A DNA stretch of 64,000 bases from Metallyticus violacea (GCA_030762175.1 CM060833.1:73644001-73708000); one strand, 5' to 3'; numbered from the stretch's first letter, positions 12,796-25,706 are shown. Made by a program: numbers and translations. The notes: a model not told the origin generated them from the letters alone.

Positions 12796-14831
12796 TATGG
12801 GACTGTCTAAATAAGTTGAACAAATTTAGCAGTGTGTCCAGTGTCATTTTCCTTTCAGTAGCAGCAGGAGAGCAAAACAAAATTCAAATTGTCATGAATG
12901 TTTCTTCCTGGATTGGAAAAGCATTAAATGTAACAACTATTTCTATCCTCCCAACCCGCAAGACACTTGTGATCGATATTTCGGTTTAATAAGGAAGACG
13001 ATAAACAAGAAAAAAATTATTGAAAGTGTCAAACCAAACCTGATTGCAATGGTGTGTCGGCAGAAAATTATGGCTTTTGAGACTTTATTATTGAATTAGA
13101 TCCGAAACCCTTGACATCCTGGTCTGACGTTTTTTGTTTTTATTTACATATTTTTCCAATGGAAGCAAAGAAAAGTTGGATTTCAAATTCCACAACTTAG
13201 TCAAATAACTCGTCCAGCACTAAATGTACACAGGCTTAAGGTGTAAGAAGAACAAAGTAAGTGGTGTAAAATAAATGGTTTTGTGTTCTTAATTAAACAG
13301 TGTTATTACGAAAGAGTAGACTGTAATGATAGTTTAGCTTTAAAATCTTTTTAAGCGGAATACCAAATATGATATCATTTGATGTAACTAGGAAATTTTA
13401 ATTTGTTTATAAACTAAGTTCATAATGATATCTGTGATTTCTCTTTGTAAAACAATTCTGCATAAAAAGGGCGGATAAAATGCTACACAAAACCATTAAC
13501 GAAGAGTATTTTCAACAACTACTTAACGCCAAAAACATGTTTATTCTGCAGATGAAATGTATCTCCCAGTAATGAACGTTTGAAATTATATATTACTATT
13601 TTATTTACATTTTATTAAAAATAAAAACGCTTTTTTTCTAAGTATAAACATGTCAAGTGTGTGCTATTTTTACATAGAAGCCGTGTTTTGTAACTTCACT
13701 TCTATTCCTGTTCCTGTATCAGCTTTATTAGAATCGACAAAAATGCCGAAACTGACCAGTCAAATCTATAAAATATTTTTGACTGATGTTGCAAGGTTTA
13801 GAAATGGCACACTTTCACTCTTTGTCACAAACCGATTGTCTTTCTACGCTGATCTGGATCGAGTTATTCATTTTTAACTAAGAGTGTTGTTTACACGTCA
13901 GAGTGGATTCTGCCAGGGGAGAGTGCAGCAGAATACAGAGTCGGTCAACTATCCCTGTCCACGAAATGCATCAAGGTAAACACGCAGAAGTGTTCCTGGC
14001 ATCTACGGAGTCAAACTGATAAACAATGCTACATGCTGGTGAAATGTTGTGGCAGGTCTGTCGCTCGGAGAATTAATCAACATTGTTACGTGCGCGACTG
14101 TGCATAATCGCCAATTCATGCGACCTGGTGACGTCGATCCACATCTGAGTCAATCTGATGGACTCAGATTAATGGACCGGTGCATTAAACCTATGCAAAG
14201 TCACTTTTCGTGTGGTATCCCTCAAAGTCGCCGTTTACCACATTAGAAATTAATAGACCCATGCTCCCCATTTGCGTAACGTTCGGGTCCCACAAGAGAG
14301 GGAGAGTGGAAAGTGACCGCACCGCCGCAATTCGAGAGAGCAACATCCGCAGTAAGTTTCGGTCATGCTTTAATGCCATCTGCACCTTGTAATCTCGTTC
14401 CACTTTCTGTTCATATCAAAGAGTGGTTTTTATATTGATGGCACTGCGAGTTTGGAACTATTTTCATCTGTGGGAAATGGTTTAGATGGCCTCCTTCGTC
14501 TAGGCGAGCTGTGGGCAACTAAAGGTTTGCTAAGCACATCACTGCATTTCTAAGTGCTGAAGAGCAACCCAGAGTCGTCATAACACAAAATTGATCGCTA
14601 AAATTCTTCGTTGTTGTGTTTTGCGGACTTGGTCCGGCGCGGCGTACCCACCCGTTACATGAAACACACCATTTTGTTTCCGAAAACCTTTAAATTGTAC
14701 TTTTTTATTTCTAAGCATTTCAAAGAGAAAGGGTTATATTAAAGGTGACTTTCAAATATGTTTCCGAAATTTTATTATTATTAATGCAAATATAATATTA
14801 AAATATTTAATGGATTAAATTACAAAATTGA
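12796..14831. other. no gene recognised; moderately GC-rich patch with a short hairpin
   Basis: From 12.8 to 13.9 kb the DNA is AT-rich with nothing recognised. About 13.9-14.65 kb is more GC-rich and holds several overlapping ORFs of 60-70 codons on both strands, none with a known domain. A 9-bp perfect stem, ATCTGAGTC/GACTCAGAT, lies at about 14144-14170. The patch could be an old repeat or an exon-poor transcript. Confidence 0.45.
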
Positions 14832-15085
14832 TAAAGACTCGTGAGCGGAATATCTGCGGTTCGATTCCATCTAAGACAGTCCGCCTTGACTGAGGTTTTT
14901 TTTATAGGTTTTCCTCAGCCGTAATAAATGGCAAATGCCAATAAATTGCCCTAAATGTAGATCGGAACGCTTTTCAGTAAAAAGAAAAATCTTTTCTCAG
15001 CTCACGATTTAATCCCTGTATCATCAGTGCGAACTACTGTGATGCATCAATATATAATGAATAGGCGTAAAGCACCATTACAAAA
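14832..15085 (+). repeat. SINE-B copy 1, head truncated
   Basis: The copy begins at ACTCGTGAGCGG, within the head just past the A box, and keeps the B box GGTTCGATTCC near 14859. It then follows the SINE-B body: GACTGAGGTTTTTT, TTTTCCTCAGCC, GGCAAATGCC, and the ATCATCAGTG and GGCGTAAAGCACCATTA 3' end. It is diverged, with several small insertions. Loss of the 5' end fits 5' truncation during reverse transcription. Confidence 0.75.
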
Positions 15086-15563
15086 ACTGCAAAGGAGAAT
15101 TAATATCAAAGCACACTCTTTGTAACAACATACAGATATTTTCCTTTCGGCAAGTTTGATGCACTCTTGCTCCGCTAGGAGCCTTGCCCTCCTTTCAAAT
15201 TTTCGAGATCTTCCTTTTCTTATTGCTAGGTAGCACCTCGATTTCTTACTATTTTTCTTTAACGCTCTATCGGTATATATGGCTCTGCTCTCGTATTTGG
15301 TATAGACAACTATGTTTGGATTCCGGGCTATCGTTTCTCGAGGCTATCCTGTGACTGTATAAACTCATATTCCACCCTTCTTAGTCACAAAAGTCTTATT
15401 GAAATTCGGTAAATCTGTAGCCTGATATTTTTATGGGAGCAATGACATAGGTAACTTTATTGGATTATATTGTTTTTATCAAATTTTATTTTAGCTCTCT
15501 TGAAATAAAAGTTTTTATTGTTATTGTGTGTAGACTTTTAGCCTGGTTACTGTTATGCTCCAT
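15086..15563. other. no gene recognised
   Basis: Slightly less AT-rich than average, with no ORF of note and no match to other repeats in the window that I can see. Confidence 0.5.
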
Positions 15564-15806
15564 TTTTAATAGTGTTTAACGCCCATTTTAACTACTGAGG
15601 AATCAAGACCATGGACACTGCTGATAAGTAATATGAAATGATGAACTAGGAATGGATTTTTTAAAAGAAAGCAAGCATCATAAATTCCTCCATTTATGAA
15701 GTCTGAGGAAAACCTGCTCAGTCAGAAAGGACGGTCCTGATAGGATTCGAAATCCAGACCTCCCACTTAGAGTTCGCGCCTTAACGAACTCAGCCACCCG
15801 AGGCGG
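15564..15806 (-). repeat. SINE-B copy 2
   Basis: On the plus strand this reads as the reverse complement of SINE-B: GTGTTTAACGCCCATTTTAA, ACTACTGAGG, the AAAACCTGCTCAGTCAG block, then GGATTCGAAATCC (degenerate B box) and CGCCTTAACGAACTCAGCCA (A-box region). The head is nearly complete. Flanking duplications are not clear, so the copy is likely old. Confidence 0.8.
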
Positions 15807-15975
15807 TATTGTACTTCATATTGCAGCTATTTTCTAAATGAAATGTCCCACCATGTTTTGGTTTTATAGAAAAGATTTGTAAGAGAAATTTATGTTAAAT
15901 AGTGATTGTTTGAGTAGCTTTTATCAGCTTAAATACAGGTAAAATAAATGTATAATTATTTATTTGCAATCTAAA

Positions 15976-16237
15976 ATTTTAATAGTGTTTAATGACGGTT
16001 TTTACTGCGCTGGACATTAGTGATACATGTGATGAAATGATAAGTTGCAAACATTTTTATTTTAAGGAAGGAAACACTCCAGGTCTAAGTTTAGGGTATT
16101 TCCTTGGCATTTACCATTTATGAGAACTGAGGAAAATGTTGATAAAACCTCAATCAGGGAGGACGGTCCTGGCGGGAATCGAATCTCAGACCTTTCGCGA
16201 ATGAGTCCGCGCCTTAATGACTTCGGCCATCCGAGGC
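15976..16237 (-). repeat. SINE-B copy 3
   Basis: A second minus-strand SINE-B lies only about 170 bp from copy 2. It has the tail GTGTTTAATGACGG, the AAAACCTCAATCAGGGAGGA block, the B-box region GGGAATCGAATCTC and the head GCGCCTTAATGACTTCGGCC. The flanks AAATTTTAAT and AAATTTAAAT may be a degraded duplication, but the sequence is too simple to be sure. Confidence 0.8.
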
Positions 16238-16990
16238 AAAAAATTTAAATTAAGAATAAATTATGCAATTGCATATTTTAGAATAATGAATATTTTACTA
16301 TATTAAACTGTTTATTTTCGATTTTAAAATTAGTAATATCACATTGTTATGCACTTTGTGATTATTTAATTTTTATTAACATGTTAAATATGATATTTTA
16401 CACTTGAATTTGATTCCCATGTTTTGTATTTAAAACCTTTTATACAAGAACGATCAAAAGCCCATGTATTGAGTTGTTTGCCTATATCATTTCCCATTAA
16501 AAACACTTGCCACATGCACTCTTGGCAGAACAAAAGTAGAAAAATTATACATAATCTCCGAAGCTATAAGATTCATAATTCGAATTTATTTGCCTAGTCA
16601 TACATACATTTGTGAGTAAATTCAAGAGTCTTATATGGTCTGCATTTCCGCTGTCATATTTGAATATGAAATATACACATCAAAATTGTCTACAAATAAA
16701 ATTTTTGTTGTATCTAAGTCAAAATTTTGAATTGAATAAGTGGTTTGCTCATTTTACCTACTATTTACGGGCAGCAATAAATTATTTTATTTATTTATAA
16801 TTATTTTATTGCTAATGCTTTTAATACAATCTTTCTCTATTAAATAATGGGGGGAATGTAGTTTTAACAAAGCTCAACGATGTCATTTAATTCGAGAATT
16901 ATGTCTATTAATTAAAAATGGTGAAATGGTGAATACAAGTTGACGTCGTTAAGGCTTTAAATACCGCAAGATGCGTTATATTTACGTTGT
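16238..16990. other. AT-rich DNA, no gene recognised
   Basis: Very AT-rich. A 62-codon ORF at 16612-16800 has no domain I recognise. Confidence 0.55.
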
Positions 16991-17295
16991 AAGGGCATAT
17001 TAGTAGTTGATTGACTTATTTATGGACGCTCTTTAACATCTCAGGTCTTCAGCGTCCCATTCAGTTCAGGCGTGAAACGACCGATAAAATTTTGCTGAGA
17101 GGCCTTTTCATTCAGCCTTGAGGTTTTTTACATGACGTAAATCTACGTTACGGGATCTATAACTTTACTTTCCTTCCGAAGGAAGCCATACTTAGGATGG
17201 AAAGTGACCACATCGATCCTGGCTGAGAGTGAACCCGCGATCTTAAGTTTAGGAGGCAAGTATGGTTACCACTACACCACCAACCCAAGGCATAT
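16991..17295 (-). repeat. SINE-A copy 1, full length, with near-perfect flanking duplication
   Basis: Read on the minus strand, the element runs from a tRNA-like head (TGGTGTAGTGGTAACCATAC, near 17260-17280) through a degraded B box (GGTTCACTC), a central domain (TAAGTATGGCTTCC, AACGTAGATTTACGTCATG), and the conserved 3' tail with hairpin arms GGACGCT/AGCGTCC. The flanks AAGGGCATAT (16991-17000) and AAGGCATAT (17287-17295) form a target-site duplication with one indel. This copy belongs to the best-preserved family in the window. Confidence 0.85.
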
Positions 17296-17632
17296 CAGGA
17301 ATTGCAAGCCAAGAAGGAAAAGTATCCAGGTAAACCAAGGATTACAACTTGCACCATGACAATCTTTTTGAAATAAACTACACAAAATAGAACTCCAATT
17401 CCCTCGTTCGTAAATTTCCATATGAATGCGGCAATTAGCATTGCGTGGTGTCTGTAGCATGTCAATGGCAACAGGAACAATGGTGTCATATTCTCTTCGC
17501 AGGTGAATCGTAATTCAGTCTGCTTCCGGATTCCAGCGGAATACACATATGGAGACAACTAGATAATATACAAAGACGGGAAATATACAGTAAGTTCATA
17601 AATTCAAAGGAGATACATTATGGGAAGGAATA

Positions 17633-17905
17633 ATGGCAAATAGAAAAATATATCTCCTTTTAATCACTGGAACAGTGAAAGCAACAGTTCTTTTGCAATC
17701 TATGACTCTTATTGCTCAAGCGTCTGATTCTGAATTCTTTTATATGCATGATAAACCAAAAGTGAATGATAAAGATGTTTTTGGGTGGTTAGAAAGACAC
17801 AATGTTAACAACATTAGACTAATCTGCCCATTCCCATATTTAAAATTCGATAGAGAACCTCTGGTATACTTTAACAGAGGATTTCAGAAGGTACTGAAAA
17901 TTTGA
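17633..17905 (+). CDS. unassigned 90-codon ORF, weak exon candidate
   Basis: An ATG-initiated frame encodes a peptide with a hydrophobic N-terminal stretch (LLLITGTVKATVLL, about residues 7-20) and a more polar remainder that includes KVNDKDVFGWLERHNVNN and ICPFPYLKF. The composition looks more protein-like than most chance ORFs here. I do not recognise a family, and there is no clear partner exon, so a transposon relic or chance remain the main alternatives. The N-terminal hydrophobic run could mimic a signal peptide, but I would not call it secreted on this evidence. Confidence 0.15.
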   Translation: MANRKIYLLLITGTVKATVLLQSMTLIAQASDSEFFYMHDKPKVNDKDVFGWLERHNVNNIRLICPFPYLKFDREPLVYFNRGFQKVLKI

Positions 17906-19339
17906 AGATTCTCAATCAGCTATTTATAGGTCTTTTATCGTCAATGGAAAAATGTCATTTATTGAAATCCAAATTTCTATAATGTCAAGGAGATATCGAG
18001 CAATACTTAATCCAAGAGGTGGTTGTAAATGACTAATGGCACAAGCATTATGGGAAACTTTAGAAAAGGGGAAAATTTATATATTTTGGAAAATTTTCAT
18101 ACTAGTATCTTTAAAATTAAAAAAAAAAATTAAAAATAATCATATTTTTGTGAACTATCTCATTATAGTATCAATGTATAATAAATATTATTTACACATA
18201 TAATAAGATTCTATGCATATAATTAAACTTTTTGAAAAAATATTGTGTACTGTGAACAAATTTTCACTGTTATTATGGTTATGATCATCAGCACCAGCAT
18301 TATCAACAATTTTTATATTTCACTTTACAAGCACTTGCTGCCATTCATCGTCACCCCTTCCCCCATTACAACATGGTTGAGGCTTGTCATTTCTGTCCAC
18401 ATCCCCGCGTGGTAGAACAATGTGCTGTAGGTAACATCACGTGTTCTCTGCAACATATGTCCTTCATTCTGTGAGGCCTGTCACAGCATTTTTATGCACC
18501 TCTTTCGACTGCATGTGCATTTTAAATAGCTAACCTGCAATTTTGCAGCTTTCTTTTAAGCGAATATAACAGGGGATTCCCCCCAAAAAATATTTACTAC
18601 CACAAAATGTTGCATAAACAATAAAAAAATGTTATTCAGTTAGTTTACTCGTTTTGCTTAACATCAGTACATGTTTATGTGATTGCAAAATTTATCTCCC
18701 AGATTTTGAGCTACAACTAGGAAGGATTGATGTAGAAGAAATGGTTTTTATTCCCGGCACGAGACAAGATAAATGCCAATACAAAATGCCTTACATTTAT
18801 GAGAGAATTTTATTTTAAACTGGAATAAGGTTGAAGAAAAATATAATGATATTAGCCCTTGCGCTAGTTATTTTTTTGATAAATCATTCTTAATTCCGCC
18901 ATATTGCTCGAAGGAAAAAAAATGTAACATGAAAATCCAATTTTTTGTTTTCTGTTTATGTAATAACTATCTTCTTGCAACTTTACCAGTCTAGAATAGT
19001 CCAGCTGTTTCATATTTTCACTGAATATGTGAATTCATGACGTATTACAAAAGGCACCAATTATACAACTAGAATTAGAGATTCCTCCATGCGTCCAAAG
19101 TCAGAGAGCTATCAATATTTCCTATATACAGATGATATCTGCATCAATACATATATACAAGAAAAATGTCTTCAAAAATTTAAAATTAGTGATTTTAGGC
19201 TCTATGGGTGTTTTAGTTAATCGTTTACTGTAGCTGTACTGGATAGCAGGGTTCGTAAGCCTCCAAGAAGAAAATATGATAGATCTGTTTTATTGAACAT
19301 ATTAGAAAAATCATTGCACCCGCTCAGAAAATTTAAATA
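17906..19339. other. AT-rich DNA, no gene recognised
   Basis: Homopolymer A tracts occur near 18119-18135. A C-rich patch around 18350-18480 (CACCCCTTCCCCC, TCCACATCCCCGCG) has no ORF of note. No repeat family seen elsewhere in the window matches. Confidence 0.5.
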
Positions 19340-20230
19340 CAAGGTAAGGGGGTCCTAAGCTCGCATACATAAAATGTATGAGTCGTATATCAATAAATAC
19401 ACTGAAGAGAATGTTAAAGTACGGCGTACTCTCCAAGTAATTTAATATGAGTTTTAAGCCCCCAGCGAAAGATACTTGTCAATCATGTGACAAGCTACGA
19501 GAACACAATAAAATATGTCAAATGTGTTACAAGGATAAAAGAGGCTAAGATAGAGAATGAGGTAAATTTACGTATGCTGAAGCAGCTAGAACTTCTATGA
19601 AAATAGATAAAATAAAAAATAAGCAATAAAAAGGAAGTTCTAGCATTCTCCAATTAACCTGCTCAATAGACAAATCTTTGTGTTCATAAATTCGGGTGTC
19701 GCAGTTTCAACAATGATATTACATGTTCACGTGAGATGAAACATAAAAAGTTCCCAAGTATTGCGATTGTGTGTTTTAAAGTATTTACAAAAATGTGCTA
19801 AAACACGAATCTATTATAATGTATCCAGGTGGTTGCAAAAGGGTAAAATAGAAACATTAAAATGGACCTTCATTTGCATACACCTCATACATTGTACACA
19901 GACACGACAAGTTTATTTCCGGTATATTTACTTCCAAACGATGCAAAATCTTATTGAATCAAACGTCATTATATTTGGATATGAAGATTGTTCAACAGTG
20001 TGAAAACTGCAAAAAAACTAAAAAGCCTATGGAAAAGGCTATCACAAAGAGGATGACACTACTGAGGGACACCCAGTAAATTGGATGAAAATCCAGGGGT
20101 TCAGATTACTGTAAAGGGGATCTACTTTGCAGAAGGACAGAGAGTTTAATGCGATGAAACATCATGAAAGCAGGCAAACAAGAAAAACCTGAAAAGTTCT
20201 CTTAAATGCCTGAAGAACTACTATATGTTA
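19340..20230 (+). pseudogene. relic of a CxxC-containing multicopy transposon-type protein
   Basis: Plus-strand frames give, in order, HKMYESYINKYTEENVKVRR (about 19369-19430), then FKPPAKDTCQSCDKL with a second C-x2-C (near 19452-19515), then TYAEAARTSMKIDKIKN near 19570, and finally EGHPVNWMKIQG near 20065. This succession (an HxMY..Y block, a kPxxDTCxxCD zinc-binding motif, a lysine/alanine-rich spacer, and a late NWMKI block) matches a DDE-transposase-like protein family found in many copies in insect genomes. The paired cysteines suggest zinc binding. Several stops and frame changes show that the copy is dead. The stretch between the first and last blocks, where the catalytic core should lie, is unrecognisable. 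The family assignment rests on motif recall, not on a search. Confidence 0.5.
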
Positions 20231-20930
20231 ATATTAGGCCTCGCATACTACTTAACATATTCTTGTTGCATTTTCTCCCAAACTTTACCAGCGATAAACC
20301 CAAAACTTGGGATACTTCTGAAGGGATCAGCAAAGAAGTGGAAGTAATCATTGTGATGATACCGATGACTTCTGATTAGAAGTCCTTTGCGTAAAAATAT
20401 AAAGGCAATAATTCTAAATTTGTTTATATTTTTCCTGTAATTAATATATTTATTCATTAAAGCCTTGTTGTTAATTACTTCAGACATTATCATGCACATA
20501 TCTGGTTAGCTCATTTTTAAAATTGAATGGAATTTTTAAAAAATCAATTTAATAAAAGCTATATTATCTTTTCAATCATTTCATGACTTACATTTATTGA
20601 TTCCTATTGTCCAATTAATATTTACTTTGTTGGCATGTGATTTCTCCTCTCACTGTACTTCTCTGCTTCCGTGTGTTCAGTGTGCATGAATATTCAGCTA
20701 TCGCTTCTGCGGTGAAAATATAAATTGATAATTTTATATAAAATTAGATTCAACATTTCCGGTAAACGCTCTGTTACTTTTGTTTAAAACTTAAGTTTGC
20801 CAAAGAATGTGTGTATTTATACATGCATTAAAAAAACATAATAAACCGCTAGATTTAGACTATTCTAGTTTTTAATCATTAATTTTATCTGCCTGTTGTT
20901 TATGAGTGTCTTTTGAATTGGATTGAATTG
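20231..20930. other. AT-rich DNA, no gene recognised
   Basis: An 83-codon minus-strand ORF lies at 20248-20499 with no recognised domain. The start of this stretch may still be part of the relic that ends at about 20230. Confidence 0.45.
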
Positions 20931-20937
20931 AATTGTT

Positions 20938-21302
20938 AGAGGTGGAGGAGGACATTTTGGTACTTCAACCTTGCTCAATGACTGGCCATTTGTGTACTCT
21001 CCCAATTGGGGTACCTCCAGGTGGAAGAGGTGAAGAAGGGAGACACCGGGTGCTGGGATCTAGAGGTGGTGAGGTATGGATCTTGAAGGGGTCCCAAATA
21101 GTTTTCAGATAGAACACTCCAAGGCCTTTCAAGGAGTTCTAGCCGCTTAGAAGAGCCGTTTTCATACCAGACATCAGGACAGAAACCTGAATCAGTGAAA
21201 GGAAACAAGATAAAACGGGAAAACGCGGTATTCAAGGGATTTGAACAAGAGACTTCCGAATGCGAGTCCCAGTCGTTACCGTCTGAGTCACCCTGCTAAG
21301 TA
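20938..21302 (-). repeat. SINE-F: tRNA-like head with a GC-richer body
   Basis: On the minus strand, 21300 down to 21231 reads AGCAGGGTGACTCAGACGGT, then GACTCGCATTCGGAAGTC and the B box TTGTTCAAATCCCTTG, which is the layout of a tRNA-derived promoter. The body down to about 20940 is clearly more GC-rich than the flanks and includes AGTGTTCTATCTGAAAAC and CACCTCTTCCACCTGGAGGT. There is no second copy in the window, so the family cannot be confirmed. The 86-codon ORF inside (20975-21235 minus) is probably a by-product. Confidence 0.5.
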
Positions 21303-21501
21303 ACGAGTACCTTTGATTTTTATGATTATGGTAAATGACATTTATCTGACGCTTGCCATAACATTGCAGTCATCTGATTCTCTTGGGAAAATCCGGAATA
21401 AAGTTCCTTTTAGTAGACCTGAGTTGACCTGAGCTCAAACTTGCACGCTCGCTCTAGTAGCTAATTTTGAACCAACGCAACATAAGTAACTAACCAGTAA
21501 T

Positions 21502-21540
21502 AGAAAAATAGGCATACATGCGTTTTATGCCTATTTTTCT
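21502..21540. repeat. perfect 15-bp inverted repeat (hairpin)
   Basis: AGAAAAATAGGCATA at 21502-21516 is the exact reverse complement of TATGCCTATTTTTCT at 21526-21540, separated by a 9-base loop. See the findings for interpretation. Confidence 0.9.
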
Positions 21541-21723
21541 TGGTCATATTTTAGCTTAAATATAATTAATAAAATGTAATTAAATTTATAATTATGTATT
21601 AAATCTATTTCCTAACACAATAAATCCTCTTGTTTATTCTTTGAGGTAAAACTGCTTTTTCCTGGTTTTTAATGATATTCTGTAATTCCTTCAAGTAGGT
21701 CGCCTGATATACGTCTTGTTTTC

Positions 21724-21770
<47 letters not shown>
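21724..21770. repeat. (TAA)n microsatellite
   Basis: About 15 uninterrupted TAA units, directly visible. The minus-strand ORF encoding a run of isoleucines across it is an artefact of the repeat. Confidence 0.9.
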
Positions 21771-24700
21771 GTTATGTGCAAATCCAGCAGTGGGCAACAC
21801 CTGGCCAACTAGAGGTTTGGTATCCGAGAGCAAACATAGTAGTCATTACGTAACATCTATAGATAACTGCTGAGATCCTTCGCTGCTGTGGTTTGCAAGC
21901 ATCATTCCTACCCCTATCCAAATACATAAAAATTTTTAAAAAATTGGTTTATCTCGTATTTTTATAAGGAAGATCGGTTTATTTAGCCCACTTAGGTTAG
22001 AGTTTACTTAGTTTTTCATTAACTTGGCTTTGTGTTGAAGAAATGATTGTATATACAAGACCCAGATGAAATTATTGATTTAGTTGTTGCAGATTTTTTT
22101 CCCTTTGGAAGCATTCCAAAGAACATACAGGTTTACACGAGAAGAATAGTTTGCATCTAATAATTAAATAATTTAGTGGTATTGCTAATGCATTCGTGAG
22201 GGTGCATTCACCTTGGCAGGTGCCTTGTAACCGTCTTAATGACGTCACACCGGATACTATTTTCTGTACACTTCCTCAAGTAGTTAACTGCCATTCATAT
22301 CTACCACGAAGGAAATTGCAGAACAGCTGTGGAATTTCAGTACTAACAAGGGGAATGTATGACTAGAAAAACAACTTACAAACAACTTAAAAATACCATG
22401 TTTTTGATTTAGCTAAGTTCCGTGATGAAAATATTCATTTTCTTAGTAAATGACCACGAGAAGACTAAAGGATCAACTATATTAGGAAGACCTCTGAGCA
22501 CTAGTGGATTAGTGGATTATTTATTATAAAATGCCACTAAAATTAATTTTTATTGTAGTGTCAATGAAAAATGGCAACCCAAGAGCATTTGCCTTAAAAC
22601 ACATCAAATTAGTTTATATACTTCTTTTTAACTTTGTGTTCAAAAGTAATACAAATTCTTTAGCAACCTAATCACCAGAATTTTTACTCTATAACTTCAA
22701 TTACAAAAAGTAAGCTAATAACTTCCTATTAGAGATTACAGCATAGTTCAATTGTTAAATAAGAGAAGGATTTTTGAATGTTTTGTCAACCTCTCAAATG
22801 AAGAGAAGCTATCATGAATTAGGATTGCTTTGATTAGTGGCTGAAAGCTCTTTCCCAATGCAATGCTAAATTATGCTCAAATTAGGATGTGAAAAGAGAA
22901 TTATGAGTACGATTTTTTAACATTTATACAGAAGAAATAAACAATAATTTTTCTATTTTTTCACATTTTGAAATTCTTATTCACGAAAACTATTGAACTT
23001 CCAATTCCATCTGAGTTATTGTCAATAACGACTGTAGGAATAATAGTTATCAAATTTTGACTCTGTAGTGAAACATTTCAGAAATGAGCTTACTGGCGTC
23101 CAGCAGAATGCAGACTTCAAGAAAAATAAAAAAAATTAAAACACTTTTTAGAGCTCGGGAAAACAATTTTTGAACATTTAAATAATGTGAATATATATTT
23201 TTGATCAATAAATATTATGATATATAAAGTTCATACAGTGTAGGCGCAGATCTACGTTAATGTAAAATCCTCAGTACTTAAAAGTGTTGTTCTCTACAGA
23301 AATAATTGCCTAATTTTTGGTGCTTTGAAAAGATTTACAGAATGACTTAACCGTTTAACAGCAGTGCCATCTTTCGACCTGATCCCAATTTTGATTAGTC
23401 TGATATCAGATGCGTCTCGTATCAAGTTGTTTATAATGTCAACAAGGAAGCATATGGGAAGTGACTAGGGTCACAGACCTCAGAAGAAGCACGTGAAGAC
23501 AACTTCCGCCTGCATCAAGTATTGACCACGTGTTGCAGGTGTTCGCGCTTTTGGCGGGAAGAAACTGTTCTCAAGATCAATGCCCTTGTTGATGACAACA
23601 TGATATCGCACTCGTTCATAACAATGTGTCTTCTTACGCTGAGGGCCTAGTAACAGCCCGGCTCTTGTTCCTCAAGATAGTGGTATCTCACACACGATTG
23701 CTTTGCGCGGACTAGCAAGACTTTGAGAAGGTTACAAAAATGTCTATTTATTTCAAAATATGAATTAAATAAATGGTATTGAATATTTATTTATCTACAG
23801 AGTTATTCAAATGTATACCGGCAACATCTGTGCAAGGCAAAATATACCATTTGATGTAATGTAGTGGTAGAATTGTTGAAATTTAAAAAGTTATGGCATA
23901 ACACACAGAGGGTGATATTAGATCAAACCATTTTAGTGCACAAGCTCCCGGTTGGTGGACATTTTGTTGCTTGCATCCGCTTAAAAACGAAATAAAATAA
24001 AAAGGAAATCTTGAAAGAGATCTATTTATAAGTACATGTAGTAAACGCGAACAGAAACGTTTAACAAAATGAAAACCTTATTTGGGAAAAGTGCACTTTA
24101 ATACACACAGCAGAGATACAGGATGCCAAATACTATGTCAAAAAGACCAGCATGTCTCAAAATGTGAGGCATTATTTAGCAGCTTTATCGACTGAATAGG
24201 ATGTTGGTAGTCGGTAGTAAATAACTAGTGAAACTAATAATAATTTAATATTTACCTGCATTTACTACTTTTCAAAATGTTCTACTCTAAGGTGATTATT
24301 TATAAAAATATATTTATTTAATTCCTCGCTCAGATAGTATTAGCTTGGAGAAAGCTACCTTTACGTACTACAATGAAAAGCATAAGGTTACTAACTTAAA
24401 TAAATATTAAAAACATCACTAACACCTTCAAATGTCAATGCTCTGAGATGAAGCTTGTACTTTTCTCTTATAAAGGCGACTTTCCTCGCAGCTACAAATA
24501 TCAAAACTTCACCCTCAAGCATATTTTTTCCATTAATGGTATAAAAATAGAAAACACTGATTATGTTAAATTATTAAAACTTACACAGAGTAATGCTTAT
24601 AATAAAACATACCTTTCAAACTCCGTTTCTTCAAAATTTGCAATTTGATAGTCTAAAATTTACATTTAAAATATAAAATTTTCTGACACGACAAATAATT

Positions 24701-25706
24701 ATGGTCATACGAACTAATTGTTTGAACAAGGCAATTTATCTCTTTGAAATGTACCATTTGACATAATACATATAAATAAGAGAAGATTGTTGAACAAACA
24801 TTGTAAATATGATTAAGTAAAGACCCTAAGAAAATCCTATACGAGTTGTCATTTATGACAGCTCAAAACAAGATTTGCGCCTTATTAACAGTAACCTGCA
24901 ATGGATTATATTCATACAATGTTTAGAGCTAAAGCTGTCATTAAAAAAGCAGTTTCGAGAAAAATTCTTATTTCTCTGGTGGAATAATAGTTTCAAACGG
25001 ACAGGATATTAATGCTAAGGTTTATTCTGAGCAATTTGGAAGAACGTATGCTTTTTGGTGATCAGAAAGAGAATTATCAGGACAATACAACAATTAATGC
25101 AACTCAATCGATCAAATAAATGTATGTAATCTAACTACCACCACTCTAACATGTCTCCTCAATTTTGCTCATTTGGATTACCAACTTTTCCGATCGTTGA
25201 TTCATTTTCTTCTTTTTTTCTTTTTGTCGGGAAGAAAGTACAGAACGTGGTAGAAACTGTAATTGTATCGACGGTATCTTTGCATTAATACCTGAGGTTT
25301 AGTACATCATTGAATCATGGCAATGGTTTAAAGATGGCTCAACCACTAAACTTTGCTTTTGAAGAGTAAATATATTCTGTAACACAACTAGCAGCTAGTG
25401 AAAGTTGTTTTAAACAGAAAACGGCAAGAGTACTTGTATATTAAATAAGTGCCTACATTCATATGCATTTTTACATGTTTTATTCTAGTTTTACAGAATT
25501 TCTTCTAAATATTTCTAAACAATGTTGACGACAATCCCATAAATTTCTCTTAGGTCTCTTTATAACGAACTTTGATCATATTTTTCTCAACTTTATAGAT
25601 GTTCTGTTGCAATATGCTCGTTTAATAAAATAGATTAAATAAATAGGAACTATAAGTTTTACCAATAACTTTTACAATCTGGGTGCAGATGCATGTGACT
25701 TTTTCA
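21771..25706. other. AT-rich DNA, no gene recognised
   Basis: Nearly 4 kb without a supported gene. A patch at 23380-23720 is less AT-rich, with CACGTG-type motifs (AGCACGTGAAG, ACCACGTGTTG) and TTTGGCGGGAA, and could be a regulatory region or an old element, but no ORF backs it. A 66-codon ORF at 24448-24648 has no domain. Confidence 0.5.
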
